NCBI GenBank assembly: GCA_965197415.1
Contig: OZ240207.1
Coordinates: 372,001-436,000, forward strand
Reading direction: 5' to 3'
DNA length: 64,000 nt
Source: DAOUJI01 sp965197415
GTDB lineage: Bacteria; Chloroflexota; Dehalococcoidia; Lucifugimonadales; JAGWBF01
The translations under genes and the position numbers were made by a program. The notes beneath the pieces are model-generated. The model was not told the DNA's origin and did no database searches. It saw only the letters and a list, made by a program, of their open reading frames with translations. This document shows positions 43,027 to 51,037 of the stretch, piece after piece; position 1 is the first letter of the stretch, and every line of letters begins with the position of its first letter.

Positions 43027-43962
43027 ATGGCTGACAGACACATTCCGACCGAAGATGAAGTCTTGAGCTGGATGCAGAAATACTCCAACTGGGGCCGGTG
43101 GGGTCCCGACGACGAAATGGGGACCCTGAATTTTATTACCCCGGCGAAACGGGCCCAGGCGGCGGCGTTGGTGCGTGAAGGGATATCGGTCAGCGCTTCC
43201 CGGCCCATCATCCCTGAACTCAGTTCAGACCTCATGGGCATTCCTCCCATCCACTACATGTCGAACTCCGGCGACACCGCCCCTGAAAAGGGACCGGGCG
43301 GCGCTTCCGACTTTCTCGGTCTGGCGTTCCACGGCTACACCATCACTCACCTGGACAGCCTGTGCCACATGTTCTGGGACGGCAAGATGTACAACGGCAA
43401 GCCCGCGTCAATGGTGGGCGTTCAGAAGAAGGCCACCGCCGGAGGCGTCGAGAATGCGAAGGACGGAGTAATCACCCGAGGCGTCCTTCTAGACATCGCC
43501 GGACTCAAGGGCAAGGACTGGCTCGACGCAGGCGAACCGGTCTTTCCCGACGAACTTGAGGCTGCCGAAGAGGCCGCCGGTGTCAAAGTCGAGGAAGGCG
43601 ACTGCCTGATGGTCCGCACGGGCTGGTTCAAGAAGCGGATGGTGGAAGGCCCCCACCACAACACCGACCGTCCAGGTCTGCACGCAGCTTGCATTCCATA
43701 CCTGTACGAGCGCGGCGTGTCCATCATCTTCGCCGACGCCGCCCAAGACGTCGGCCCGGCGCCCGAATATCCCATCACGGGCCTGCCTATACACCGCGTG
43801 GGCATACCCCACATGGGCCTCTGGCTCATTGACTGCGGCAACTGTGAGGAGGTGGCCGAGGTCGCCCAGCGTTTGAACCGATATGAGTTCATGTTCATAA
43901 TGGCTCCGCTAAGGTTCAACGGGGCCACCGGGTCGCCCATCAATCCGCTGGCGGTTTTCTAG
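43027..43962 (+). CDS. Cyclase-family metal hydrolase, copy 1 of 4
   Basis: A 311-residue member of the cyclase / kynurenine-formamidase-like family (PF04199 type), metal-dependent amidases and lactonases. Metal site: His102, His108, Asp110 and His114 in HGYTITHLDSLCH. An N-terminal SNWGRWGPDDEMGTLN block and a C-terminal NPLAVF end are shared by all four copies. The substrate is unknown; known relatives hydrolyse formylkynurenine or isatin, so an aryl or cyclic amide is plausible. ACGGAGG lies 12 bases before the ATG. Next to an epoxide hydrolase, it suggests a degradation pathway. Confidence 0.85.
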   Translation: MADRHIPTEDEVLSWMQKYSNWGRWGPDDEMGTLNFITPAKRAQAAALVREGISVSASRPIIPELSSDLMGIPPIHYMSNSGDTAPEKGPGGASDFLGLAFHGYTITHLDSLCHMFWDGKMYNGKPASMVGVQKKATAGGVENAKDGVITRGVLLDIAGLKGKDWLDAGEPVFPDELEAAEEAAGVKVEEGDCLMVRTGWFKKRMVEGPHHNTDRPGLHAACIPYLYERGVSIIFADAAQDVGPAPEYPITGLPIHRVGIPHMGLWLIDCGNCEEVAEVAQRLNRYEFMFIMAPLRFNGATGSPINPLAVF

Positions 43963-44001
43963 CGTTATGTTAGCTCCATGCCCGTCTCCGGAGGCAAAGA
44001 T

Positions 44002-44937
44002 ATGACCGAACGCAAGGCTCCCTCCGAAGCTGAAGTTCTGGCCTACATGGAGTCCTTGTCCAACTGGGGCCGGTGGGGGCCTGACGACGAGCTGGGCACT
44101 CTCAATCTAATTACCCCCCAGAAGAAAGCAGCGGCTGCCGCTCTCGTTACTGAGGGGATCGGAGTCAGCTGCGCCCGGCCGATTATCCCGCAGATTGCCT
44201 CCGACACGGGCGTCGACAGGGTCCCGCCCATGCACTATATGATCAACTCCGGGGAAGCCGCCCCAGCCGTAGGCCCGGGCGGGGTCTCCGACTTCATAGG
44301 CCTCTACTTCCACGGCTGGACAATCACCCACCTGGACTCCATCTGCCACCAGTTCTGGGACGGCAAGATGTTCAACGGCAAGAGTGCCAAGGACGTAAGC
44401 ACTGCGGGCAAGGCCACTGTCGGCGGCATCCAGCTGACCAAGGACGGCATAGTCACGAGGGGCGTGCTGCTGGACGTCACCAAGGTCTTGGGAAAGCCCT
44501 GGCTGGAAGCGGGTGAGGCGGTCTTCCCCGAGCACCTGGAGGCAGCGGAACAGGCCCAGGGGATACGCGTGGAAGAGGGAGACGCCCTGATCGTGCGAAT
44601 GGGCTGGTACAAGAAGCGGGAAGAGGTAGGACCGCCGCCCGACTCCGGCAGGCCCGGTCTGCATGCCGCCTGTCTGCCCTGGCTGCGAGAACGGGGCGTG
44701 TCCTTGATAGTGGCCGACGCGTCCCAGGACGTGCAGCCCAGCGGGTACAGTTTGCGTATACCCATCCACACCATCGGCATGGTGGGCATGGGCCTGTGGC
44801 TCATCGACGCCGCAAACCTGGAGGAAGTGGCCCCCGTGTGTGAGCGGCTCAATCGATGGGAATTCATGTTCACAGTGGCGCCTCTCAGGTGGGACAAGGC
44901 CACCGGGTGCCCCGTCAATCCCCTGGCCATCTTCTAA
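44002..44937 (+). CDS. Cyclase-family metal hydrolase, copy 2 of 4
   Basis: A 311-residue paralog with the metal motif HGWTITHLDSICH. ATG 44002 is preferred over an in-frame ATG at 43978: GGAGG lies 7 bases upstream and the length then equals copy 1. Most differences from copy 1 lie around residues 55-95 and in the tail loop QPSGYSLRIPIH, regions likely to shape the substrate pocket. It carries QFWDGKMFNG after the metal site and ends NPLAIF. Intergenic distance to copy 1 is 39 bp. Confidence 0.85.
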   Translation: MTERKAPSEAEVLAYMESLSNWGRWGPDDELGTLNLITPQKKAAAAALVTEGIGVSCARPIIPQIASDTGVDRVPPMHYMINSGEAAPAVGPGGVSDFIGLYFHGWTITHLDSICHQFWDGKMFNGKSAKDVSTAGKATVGGIQLTKDGIVTRGVLLDVTKVLGKPWLEAGEAVFPEHLEAAEQAQGIRVEEGDALIVRMGWYKKREEVGPPPDSGRPGLHAACLPWLRERGVSLIVADASQDVQPSGYSLRIPIHTIGMVGMGLWLIDAANLEEVAPVCERLNRWEFMFTVAPLRWDKATGCPVNPLAIF

Positions 44938-44948
44938 GGAGGACCTGT

Positions 44949-45887
44949 ATGGCTGACCGCAAGACACCCACTGAAGAGGAACTCATCGGCTATATGACTT
45001 CGTTGTCCAACTGGGGGCGCTGGGGCGCCGACGACCAGTTGGGGACTCTGAACCTCATTACGCCCGAGAAGCGTGCCCAGGCGGGCAGGTTGATACGGGA
45101 CGGCGTGAGCGTCAGCTGTGCCCGGCCCATCATTCCGGAAGCGGCAGTGCCCGACGTCACGTCCATCCCGCCCCTCCACTATATGATCAACACAGGTGAA
45201 GTCACCCCGGAAAAGGGCAACGGGTACGCTTCCGACTTCCTGGGCATCTCTTTCCACGGGCTGACAGTGACCCACCTGGACAGCCTGTGCCACCAGATTT
45301 GGGACGGTCGTATGTACAACGACCGCCCGGCCCGTGAGGTCAACGTCCGTGAGCGGGCCAGCTCCCTCAGCGTTGACAAGGTGAAGGACGGCGTAGTCAC
45401 TCGGGGCGTCCTGTTGGACATCGCCAAGCTCAAGGGCAAGGACTATCTTGACCCCGGCGAGGCGGTTTTCACCGACGACCTGGAAGCCGCCGAGGAAGCC
45501 CAGGGAGTCCGTGTGGAAGAGGGTGACGCATTGTGCCTGCGCTTCGGTTGGTACAAGCGTAGGCTGGAGGAAGGACCTCTAGCCGGCGGCGTGAGGCCGG
45601 GGCTTCACGCCCAGACGCTGCCCTGGCTGCGTGAACGTGGGGTCTCCATACTATTCGCCGACGCTTCCCAGGACGTTCATCCCGCGCCTGAATACCCCAA
45701 CGTATCGCCTCCCATCCACAAAGTGGGAATCGTCTACATGGGCCTCTGGCTCATCGACGCCGGAAACTGCGAAGAGTTGGTCCAGGTGTGCGAGCGGCTG
45801 GGCAGATGGGAGTTCATGTTCACGGTGGCTCCGCTGGTGTTCAAGAACGCCACCGGCTCCCCAATAAACCCCGTGGCCATATTCTAG
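44949..45887 (+). CDS. Cyclase-family metal hydrolase, copy 3 of 4
   Basis: A 312-residue paralog with HGLTVTHLDSLCH as the metal site and QIWDGRMYND after it. ATG 44949 has AAGGAGG six bases upstream, overlapping the copy 2 stop, so it is translationally coupled; a longer frame reaching back into copy 2 is rejected. The loop AREVNVRERASSLSVDKV is more diverged than in other copies. It ends NPVAIF. A separate substrate from copies 1 and 2 is likely (inference). Confidence 0.85.
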   Translation: MADRKTPTEEELIGYMTSLSNWGRWGADDQLGTLNLITPEKRAQAGRLIRDGVSVSCARPIIPEAAVPDVTSIPPLHYMINTGEVTPEKGNGYASDFLGISFHGLTVTHLDSLCHQIWDGRMYNDRPAREVNVRERASSLSVDKVKDGVVTRGVLLDIAKLKGKDYLDPGEAVFTDDLEAAEEAQGVRVEEGDALCLRFGWYKRRLEEGPLAGGVRPGLHAQTLPWLRERGVSILFADASQDVHPAPEYPNVSPPIHKVGIVYMGLWLIDAGNCEELVQVCERLGRWEFMFTVAPLVFKNATGSPINPVAIF

Positions 45888-45917
45888 GACCGTCAGCGAA
45901 CATTCGGAGGCCATGTT

Positions 45918-46856
45918 ATGACAACCAGAAAACTCCCCACCGAACAGGAAGTGCAGGGCTACATGCAGTCCCTCAGCAACTGGGGCAGGTGGGGAAACGA
46001 TGACGAAATCGGCACCATGAACCTGATTACTGAAGCCAAGAAGGCGGAGGCGGGCGCCCTGGTCAAAGAAGGTGTAGCGGTCAGCTGTTCGCGGTTGATT
46101 GTGCCTGAGATTGCGCCGGACTTGGGCGCCTTCCGCATTCCTCCCGTCCACTACATGATAGGCAGCGGAGAGGCGGCCCCGGCGAAGGGTTCTGGAGGCG
46201 CTTCCGACTTTATAGCCCTCTACTACCACGGTGTCACCATCACCCATCTGGACTCCATCTGCCACCAGTTCTGGGACGGCCAGATGTATAACGGGCGGCC
46301 TGCGGACTCAGTAGGCGTCCAGAAGAAGGCTGCCGAGGGCGGCATCGAGCTGGTGAAGGACGGGGTGGTCACGCGAGGCGTGTTGTTGGACATTGCCAAG
46401 CTTAAGGGTAAGGACTGGCTGGAGGCCGGCGAACCCGTCTTCCCCGAGGACTTGGACGCAGCGGAAGCCGCCCAGGGCGTCAAGGTGACCGAAGGAGACG
46501 CACTGATTGTACGGTTGGGATGGTACAAGCGGCGTCAGGAAGCTGGGCCTCTGGACACCCCGGACAGGCCCGGTCTGCATGCCGCATGTCTGCCGTGGCT
46601 AAAGGAGCGGGGCGTGTCGCTGCTGGTTGCCGACGCATCCCAGGACGTGAGCCCCAGCGGGTACACGAATCCCGGAGGCCCCATCCATGTGGTGGGGATC
46701 GTGTTTATGGGCCTGTGGCTCATAGACGCGGCCAACTGCGAGCAACTCACAGAGATGTGCCAGAAGCTGGGCCGTTGGGACTTCATGTTCCTCGTGGCCC
46801 CACTAAGGTGGGACAAGGCTACCGGCTCCCCCGTCAACCCCTTGGCCATCTTCTAA
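45918..46856 (+). CDS. Cyclase-family metal hydrolase, copy 4 of 4
   Basis: A 312-residue paralog with HGVTITHLDSICH and QFWDGQMYNG. It shares the insert VGVQKKA-type loop (SVGVQKKAAEGG) with copy 1 and the QPSGY-type tail (SPSGYTNPGGPIH) with copy 2, so it looks intermediate between them. CGGAGG lies 10 bases before the ATG. Ends NPLAIF. It is the last gene of the array; hairpin repeats follow before the convergent NHL gene. Confidence 0.85.
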   Translation: MTTRKLPTEQEVQGYMQSLSNWGRWGNDDEIGTMNLITEAKKAEAGALVKEGVAVSCSRLIVPEIAPDLGAFRIPPVHYMIGSGEAAPAKGSGGASDFIALYYHGVTITHLDSICHQFWDGQMYNGRPADSVGVQKKAAEGGIELVKDGVVTRGVLLDIAKLKGKDWLEAGEPVFPEDLDAAEAAQGVKVTEGDALIVRLGWYKRRQEAGPLDTPDRPGLHAACLPWLKERGVSLLVADASQDVSPSGYTNPGGPIHVVGIVFMGLWLIDAANCEQLTEMCQKLGRWDFMFLVAPLRWDKATGSPVNPLAIF

Positions 46857-46918
46857 CTAACATTCGGGTATTGTTGGGTCCCGCTCCCTAAGACGATTCT
46901 ATAAGGACTCGCGTACCG

Positions 46919-46969
46919 CCCTCTCCCCTTGGGAGAGGGTTGGGTGAGGGGGTCTTAGCTTAAGACCCC
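46919..46969. terminator. Two hairpins between convergent genes
   Basis: CCCTCTCCC/GGGAGAGGG with a 3-base loop (46919-46939) and GGGGTCTTA/TAAGACCCC with loop GCT (46949-46969), both perfect 9-bp stems. There are no T-tracts. They may act as a bidirectional stop between the cyclase array and the NHL gene, or be copies of a dispersed repeat. Confidence 0.5.
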
Positions 46970-47031
46970 AGATATCGACCTTCGCCGGTATGACGGTCGG
47001 TAAGGGTTCCCGTTCCCCCTGCAAGTTCAGC

Positions 47032-47976
47032 TTACCCAACTAGTCGGAACTTGCGGAGGCTCTTCAGTTCCTGGGGCGGGTTCCTGTGCTGGCCGCGGAT
47101 GGTGTAGGAGACCTCACTGACGTACAAGTCACCCCGTGAGTCCACTGCGATGCCGTGAGGAGCTATGAACTGGTGGGGCTCTTCCCCCTCTTCAGGGTCA
47201 CCGAAACGGGAGACCATGTTCCCTTCCAAGTCGTAGATGCTAACCCTGTGTCCCAGGCCGGGAGCGTCGTCCACTCCGCCCATGCCGTTGAGTTCACCCA
47301 CATAGATGTGGCCGTGGCGCAGCACCATTGCGTCGGGACGGTGGATGTTGTTCCACATGGTCAGGAAGTTCCCCTCAGGGTCGAATAATTGGATGCGGTG
47401 GGCTTCCCGGTCCACCACGTATATGCGGTCATTCTCATCGACGGCTATGTTGTGGGGGCGTATGAACTGACCAGCGTCGATGCCAGGCTCCCCCCAGGAA
47501 AACTTGTACTCACCCTGCGGGGAGTAGACGTGGATGCGAGAGTTTCCGTACCCGTCGGATATGTAGAAGTCTCCGTTGGCTGACCTTATGGCGCCGGAGG
47601 TGGGGCGGTTGAAGGGTTGGCCGGACCACTTGGGCGCCGGGTTTTCCCTCTCTCCGATCTCCATCAGCTTCTCACCCTCCAGGGTGAATATTTGCACAGT
47701 GTGAATGCCGTCGTCAGCGGCGACCACCCGGTCGTCGTCTGAAATATAGAGTCCGTGAGTCCTGTCGCTGAAAAGTCCTTCGCCGAAAGACCTGATGAAG
47801 TTGCCGTCCCGGTCGAAAACGATGATGGGGTGCTCACCCCTGGTCAACACATAGACGTTATCCTGGGAGTCCACAGCGACTCCTGGACATTCCTGGAAAT
47901 TCCAACCCTGGGGCAGCTTCTCCCAGTCCGGCACGGGCTCGAAAACGTGGCTTCCCTGGCCAAGTCGCATTGTCAT
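47032..47976 (-). CDS. NHL-repeat beta-propeller protein
   Basis: A 314-residue protein of six or so NHL blades: repeated PxGVAVDSxDNVYV, HGLYISDDDRVVAAD, HNIAVDENDRIYVVDREAHRIQLFD and HGIAVDSRGDLYVSEVS. Relatives include the peptidyl-alpha-hydroxyglycine alpha-amidating lyase propeller. No signal peptide is evident. It could be a lactonase- or lyase-like enzyme or a binding scaffold; the calcium/zinc site cannot be checked by eye. CGGAGG lies 9 bases before the ATG. It is convergent with the cyclase array. Confidence 0.8.
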   Translation of the reverse strand: MTMRLGQGSHVFEPVPDWEKLPQGWNFQECPGVAVDSQDNVYVLTRGEHPIIVFDRDGNFIRSFGEGLFSDRTHGLYISDDDRVVAADDGIHTVQIFTLEGEKLMEIGERENPAPKWSGQPFNRPTSGAIRSANGDFYISDGYGNSRIHVYSPQGEYKFSWGEPGIDAGQFIRPHNIAVDENDRIYVVDREAHRIQLFDPEGNFLTMWNNIHRPDAMVLRHGHIYVGELNGMGGVDDAPGLGHRVSIYDLEGNMVSRFGDPEEGEEPHQFIAPHGIAVDSRGDLYVSEVSYTIRGQHRNPPQELKSLRKFRLVG

Positions 47977-48144
47977 GTCTCAAACGCCTCCGAATCAGCT
48001 TTATGTCAAACGGCAGCTTATGCCAAAAGCTCTCGGACACTATACCACGTCAGACATGAACACGGCCAAGCGACGCGCATCAAGAGCCTGTTGGACGAAC
48101 GGGTAGAGGCCGCCCCAGGAAGGGGAGACTCGAATTCAGGTTCC

Positions 48145-48837
48145 TTAGAAGCGGAAGTGCTCTGTCTCGCGGTTCCGATAATCGTCTGTCTTGGGCTCGG
48201 AACTGGACTGAGACAGCGCATAGGAGTGGGAAGGCGTCTCCGCAGGCGGCGCCTCCTCCTCTTCCTCATCTTCGAATGGAGGCCACACGATGCGTTTTGT
48301 GTCGTCGCTTTCAACTTGGGCAGCAAAGCTGGGGAGTTCCGCCTGCTCCTCTGCCTGTTCCTCTTCCTCTTCGGCCTCGATGGCCTCAATCACCGGCGCT
48401 TGTCTGGAAAGTTCGAAGGCGGCAATCGCCGGAACTTCGGTGGCCGCTTCCTCTTCCTCGTTGTCCTCAGCGACCTCCATGACCGGGGCCTCGGCAGAAA
48501 CTTCTGCGTGCTCACAGTCGTCGTCGTGCTCGTGGGCGTCGATAATCGGGGTTTCGTCGGCTTCCTCAGTGGCTTCCATCGCCGGGAACGTGGGCGCTTC
48601 GGGGTAAGCTAGGCCGTTTTCGTTGTCGGTCAACCGGATGCAAACGTTGTTGATGATAAGGGCCTCGACGTTCCGCCCCAACCACTCGTCGACGAAGTCT
48701 ATGGTCATCTCAAAGTGGGGCGAGACAGCCTCGGGACCTTCCTCTGAGCCGTTGGACAGCATGAGATTGCCGTCCCTGATTTCTTCGAACTGGCCGAAGA
48801 CTTTGGATGCTTGAAGAATCCTTCCTGAATCGGTCAC
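48145..48837 (-). CDS. Acidic protein with repeated short proline motifs
   Basis: A 230-residue protein not matching a family I recognise. Residues 1-75 look folded (MTIDFVDEWLGRNVEALIIN). Residues 80-200 are rich in Glu and Ala, with EEEE and EEEEE runs and six copies of a proline-led motif: FPAMEATE (84), TPIIDAHE (96), APVMEVAE (117), VPAIAAFE (135), APVIEAIE (147) and LPSFAAQVE (168). The tail is polar. GTG start with a perfect TAAGGAGGT site and a TATAAT box on the minus strand near 48885-48890 support expression. Confidence 0.6.
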   Translation of the reverse strand: MTDSGRILQASKVFGQFEEIRDGNLMLSNGSEEGPEAVSPHFEMTIDFVDEWLGRNVEALIINNVCIRLTDNENGLAYPEAPTFPAMEATEEADETPIIDAHEHDDDCEHAEVSAEAPVMEVAEDNEEEEAATEVPAIAAFELSRQAPVIEAIEAEEEEEQAEEQAELPSFAAQVESDDTKRIVWPPFEDEEEEEAPPAETPSHSYALSQSSSEPKTDDYRNRETEHFRF

Positions 48838-49009
48838 CTTGAACCTCCTTAGTTGAAAAAAAAGAAAAATAAAAATACCCAGCGATTATAATCGACGCTG
48901 TTTCTATGCCCCAAGACGCCGACATAGGCTCTTATCACGTCTTTGAAGCCGAAAAGCCTGTGGAAACGCTCACAGGAATAGGGGAGCTACGGGCAGGAAG
49001 AGGCATAAA

Positions 49010-49039
49010 TTGGACACGATGTTGGCTTGGGAGTAATAT
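49010..49039 (+). promoter_or_regulatory. Candidate promoter of the nitroreductase gene
   Basis: TTGGAC (49010-49015), an 18-bp spacer and TAATAT (49034-49039). It lies 30 bp before the ATG at 49070, with GAAAGGAGG in between. Confidence 0.45.
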
Positions 49040-49069
49040 GTTGCCGAATGGACCGAAAGGAGGACTGGC

Positions 49070-49654
49070 ATGGCAGAGGACATCGGCCTGTTTGAAGCTA
49101 TCTACTCCCAAAGGGCTCTGCGGTACTTCAAGCCCGACCCAGTGGATGACAACCTGATTTGGAAGATCTTGGACGCCGGAATCAGAGCTCCAAGCGGCAG
49201 CAACTCCCAAGGTTGGGGATTCGTGGTCATCAGAGACCCTGAACAGCGGAGGAAGATTGGGGAATATTCACGTCAGCACCCCATCACTCCGCCGCCGAAC
49301 CTCAACAAATCTGAGACAATCATGTACCGGGGCGCCTTACACTTGGCTGAGCACATGGAAGACGTTCCGGCCTACATTCTCGTGTGCCAGCAGACCAAAG
49401 CCGGCGCGGGTCCTGCTGGTTCATCTATATACCCGACGGTGCAGAACATACTTCTGGCGGCCCGCGGTCTTGGTCTGGCCAGCGCGCTCGTGACACGCCA
49501 GAAGTCCTTTGAAGAGGAGTTGAAAAGGGACCTGGGGATGCCCGACGACTGGGAGACGATATGCCTTCTCCCGTTGGGTTATCCCGACGGCGTAAAGTAC
49601 GGTCCCAACAACCGGCGGTCCGTGGAAGAGGTGACTCACTTCGACAAGTGGTGA
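49070..49654 (+). CDS. Nitroreductase-family FMN protein
   Basis: A 194-residue nitroreductase-fold protein: IYSQRALRYFKPDPVDD near the N terminus (usually R-R-S-x-R-x-F), APSGSNSQGWGFVVI with FMN contacts, and AARGLGLASAL. Members reduce nitro groups, quinones or flavins with NAD(P)H. AAGGAGG lies just upstream. It precedes a luciferase-like oxidoreductase gene, which could accept its reduced flavin (inference). The substrate is not deducible. Confidence 0.85.
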   Translation: MAEDIGLFEAIYSQRALRYFKPDPVDDNLIWKILDAGIRAPSGSNSQGWGFVVIRDPEQRRKIGEYSRQHPITPPPNLNKSETIMYRGALHLAEHMEDVPAYILVCQQTKAGAGPAGSSIYPTVQNILLAARGLGLASALVTRQKSFEEELKRDLGMPDDWETICLLPLGYPDGVKYGPNNRRSVEEVTHFDKW

Positions 49655-49720
49655 GCGCAGTCTTCCTGGGTCGTTCGATGAATTTAGCCAAGCTACTCAA
49701 TCGTTAAGGAGGCAGCGGCA

Positions 49721-50854
49721 ATGAAATTCGGAGTATCCGTTTTTGCGCAAAACTACACGGACTGGGACCGGTATTTGGCGGGGGACTTCTCCAAGCCTCC
49801 CATTCAACAGGACCATGAAATTTTCCAGGAAGACCTGGATCTGGCCGACTTGTCGGAGAGCTTGGGGTATGACGCTATCTGGGCCACTGAGCACCATTTC
49901 ACCCCTTACGAGTTGATGCCTGACGCCCTCCAGTTTCTGACCTACTTTGCTGGAAGGACCGAGAAGGTGGGTATGGCCACCATGGTGGTGGTGCTGCCGT
50001 GGCATGACCCCATACGAGTGGCCGAGCAGATTGCCATGCTTGACGTGATGCTGAAAGGGCGTCCCATTACGTTGGGGTTCGGCAGAGGCGCCGCCAGAGT
50101 GGAGTTCGAGACCTTCAACATCCCCATGTCCGAGTCCAGGGAGCGCTTCAAGGAAGCCCAGGAGATTATCACGCTTGCCCTGAGCCAGGAGCGATTCTCC
50201 TATGACGGCAACATCTTCAAGGTTCCGGAGATGAGCATACGGCCTCAGCCGTTGTCCAAAGACCTGCCTGAACGGATATACATTTCGTCCATCACCAACG
50301 CGAGCATCGAGGCCGCCGCCGAATCGGGCGCAGGGCTCATGATCATTCCCCAAAAGGCATGGGAAGACCATATCAAGGACTTGGACTTCTACAACTCCAC
50401 GCGTATCGAAAAGGGACTGGTCCCCCGAAATCCCGCGGTAGGTTGTTTCATGTACTGCGCGGAGACCGAGGCCGAAGTCGAGCAGGGCGTCAAAGAGTTC
50501 ATGCCCAACATGAACTGGACGGCCACCAGGCACTATGAGTTCGACGAGGCGACCCACTTCCGCGCCACCAAGGGATACGAGGCGTACGCCGACGCGGCAG
50601 AACGGATCAACAGGGGCGACCCCAGGGCCCATCAGGACGACACCCAGGTCATCGGCACCCCTGAGCAGTGCTTGGCGAAGCTGCGCAGAATCCAGGAGTA
50701 CGTCAAACCCATCGAGATGTTCGGCATGTCCCGGTTCGGAGGCATGCCCGCCGAGAAAGCCAGAAAGAGCCTTGAGCTTTTCGCCAAAGAGGTGCTGCCA
50801 GCCCTACATGAGGACCCGGTGCTGGACCCCATAACTGGCGTTCCCAAGACCTAG
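49721..50854 (+). CDS. LLM-class flavin-dependent oxidoreductase 1
   Basis: A 377-residue luciferase-like TIM-barrel monooxygenase. MKFGVSVFAQN at the start, WATEHHFTPYE, TMVVVLPWHDPIRVAEQIAMLD and GFGRGAARVEFETFNIPM are typical of the bacterial luciferase family. It uses reduced FMN or F420; which one cannot be told here, but an F420 reductase gene exists at 16.1 kb. A paralog is encoded at 57193. AAGGAGG precedes the ATG, and a terminator lies 28 bp past the stop. Confidence 0.88.
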   Translation: MKFGVSVFAQNYTDWDRYLAGDFSKPPIQQDHEIFQEDLDLADLSESLGYDAIWATEHHFTPYELMPDALQFLTYFAGRTEKVGMATMVVVLPWHDPIRVAEQIAMLDVMLKGRPITLGFGRGAARVEFETFNIPMSESRERFKEAQEIITLALSQERFSYDGNIFKVPEMSIRPQPLSKDLPERIYISSITNASIEAAAESGAGLMIIPQKAWEDHIKDLDFYNSTRIEKGLVPRNPAVGCFMYCAETEAEVEQGVKEFMPNMNWTATRHYEFDEATHFRATKGYEAYADAAERINRGDPRAHQDDTQVIGTPEQCLAKLRRIQEYVKPIEMFGMSRFGGMPAEKARKSLELFAKEVLPALHEDPVLDPITGVPKT

Positions 50855-50881
50855 AGGGTGAACTGACTGCGGAATGAGAAG

Positions 50882-50907
50882 GCGCCTGCTGCAAAGCAGG
50901 CGCTTTT
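50882..50907 (+). terminator. Rho-independent terminator of LLM oxidoreductase 1
   Basis: A 9-bp stem GCGCCTGCT/AGCAGGCGC with loop GCAA, directly followed by TTTT. Confidence 0.8.
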
Positions 50908-51037
50908 CCTTGATTCCGGACTGAGCAGAGTCTGGAACGCATCACAGTATAGTTATGACAACTAACCTGTGCCCCGGAAAACGTCTCAAGCCGCCGCTAC
51001 GACGCACTATCCGACAAAGGTATAGAATAGGGGCCTG

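Noticed and set aside
47755..48612. 285-codon plus-strand frame
   Set aside because: It spans the antisense of the NHL gene, the gap and the acidic gene. The leucine/phenylalanine-rich tail is the antisense of Glu/Ala codons.
50940..51037. Fluoride riboswitch upstream of the MFS-crcB pair
   Set aside because: No matching conserved pseudoknot sequence could be seen, and crcB itself overlaps the MFS gene.
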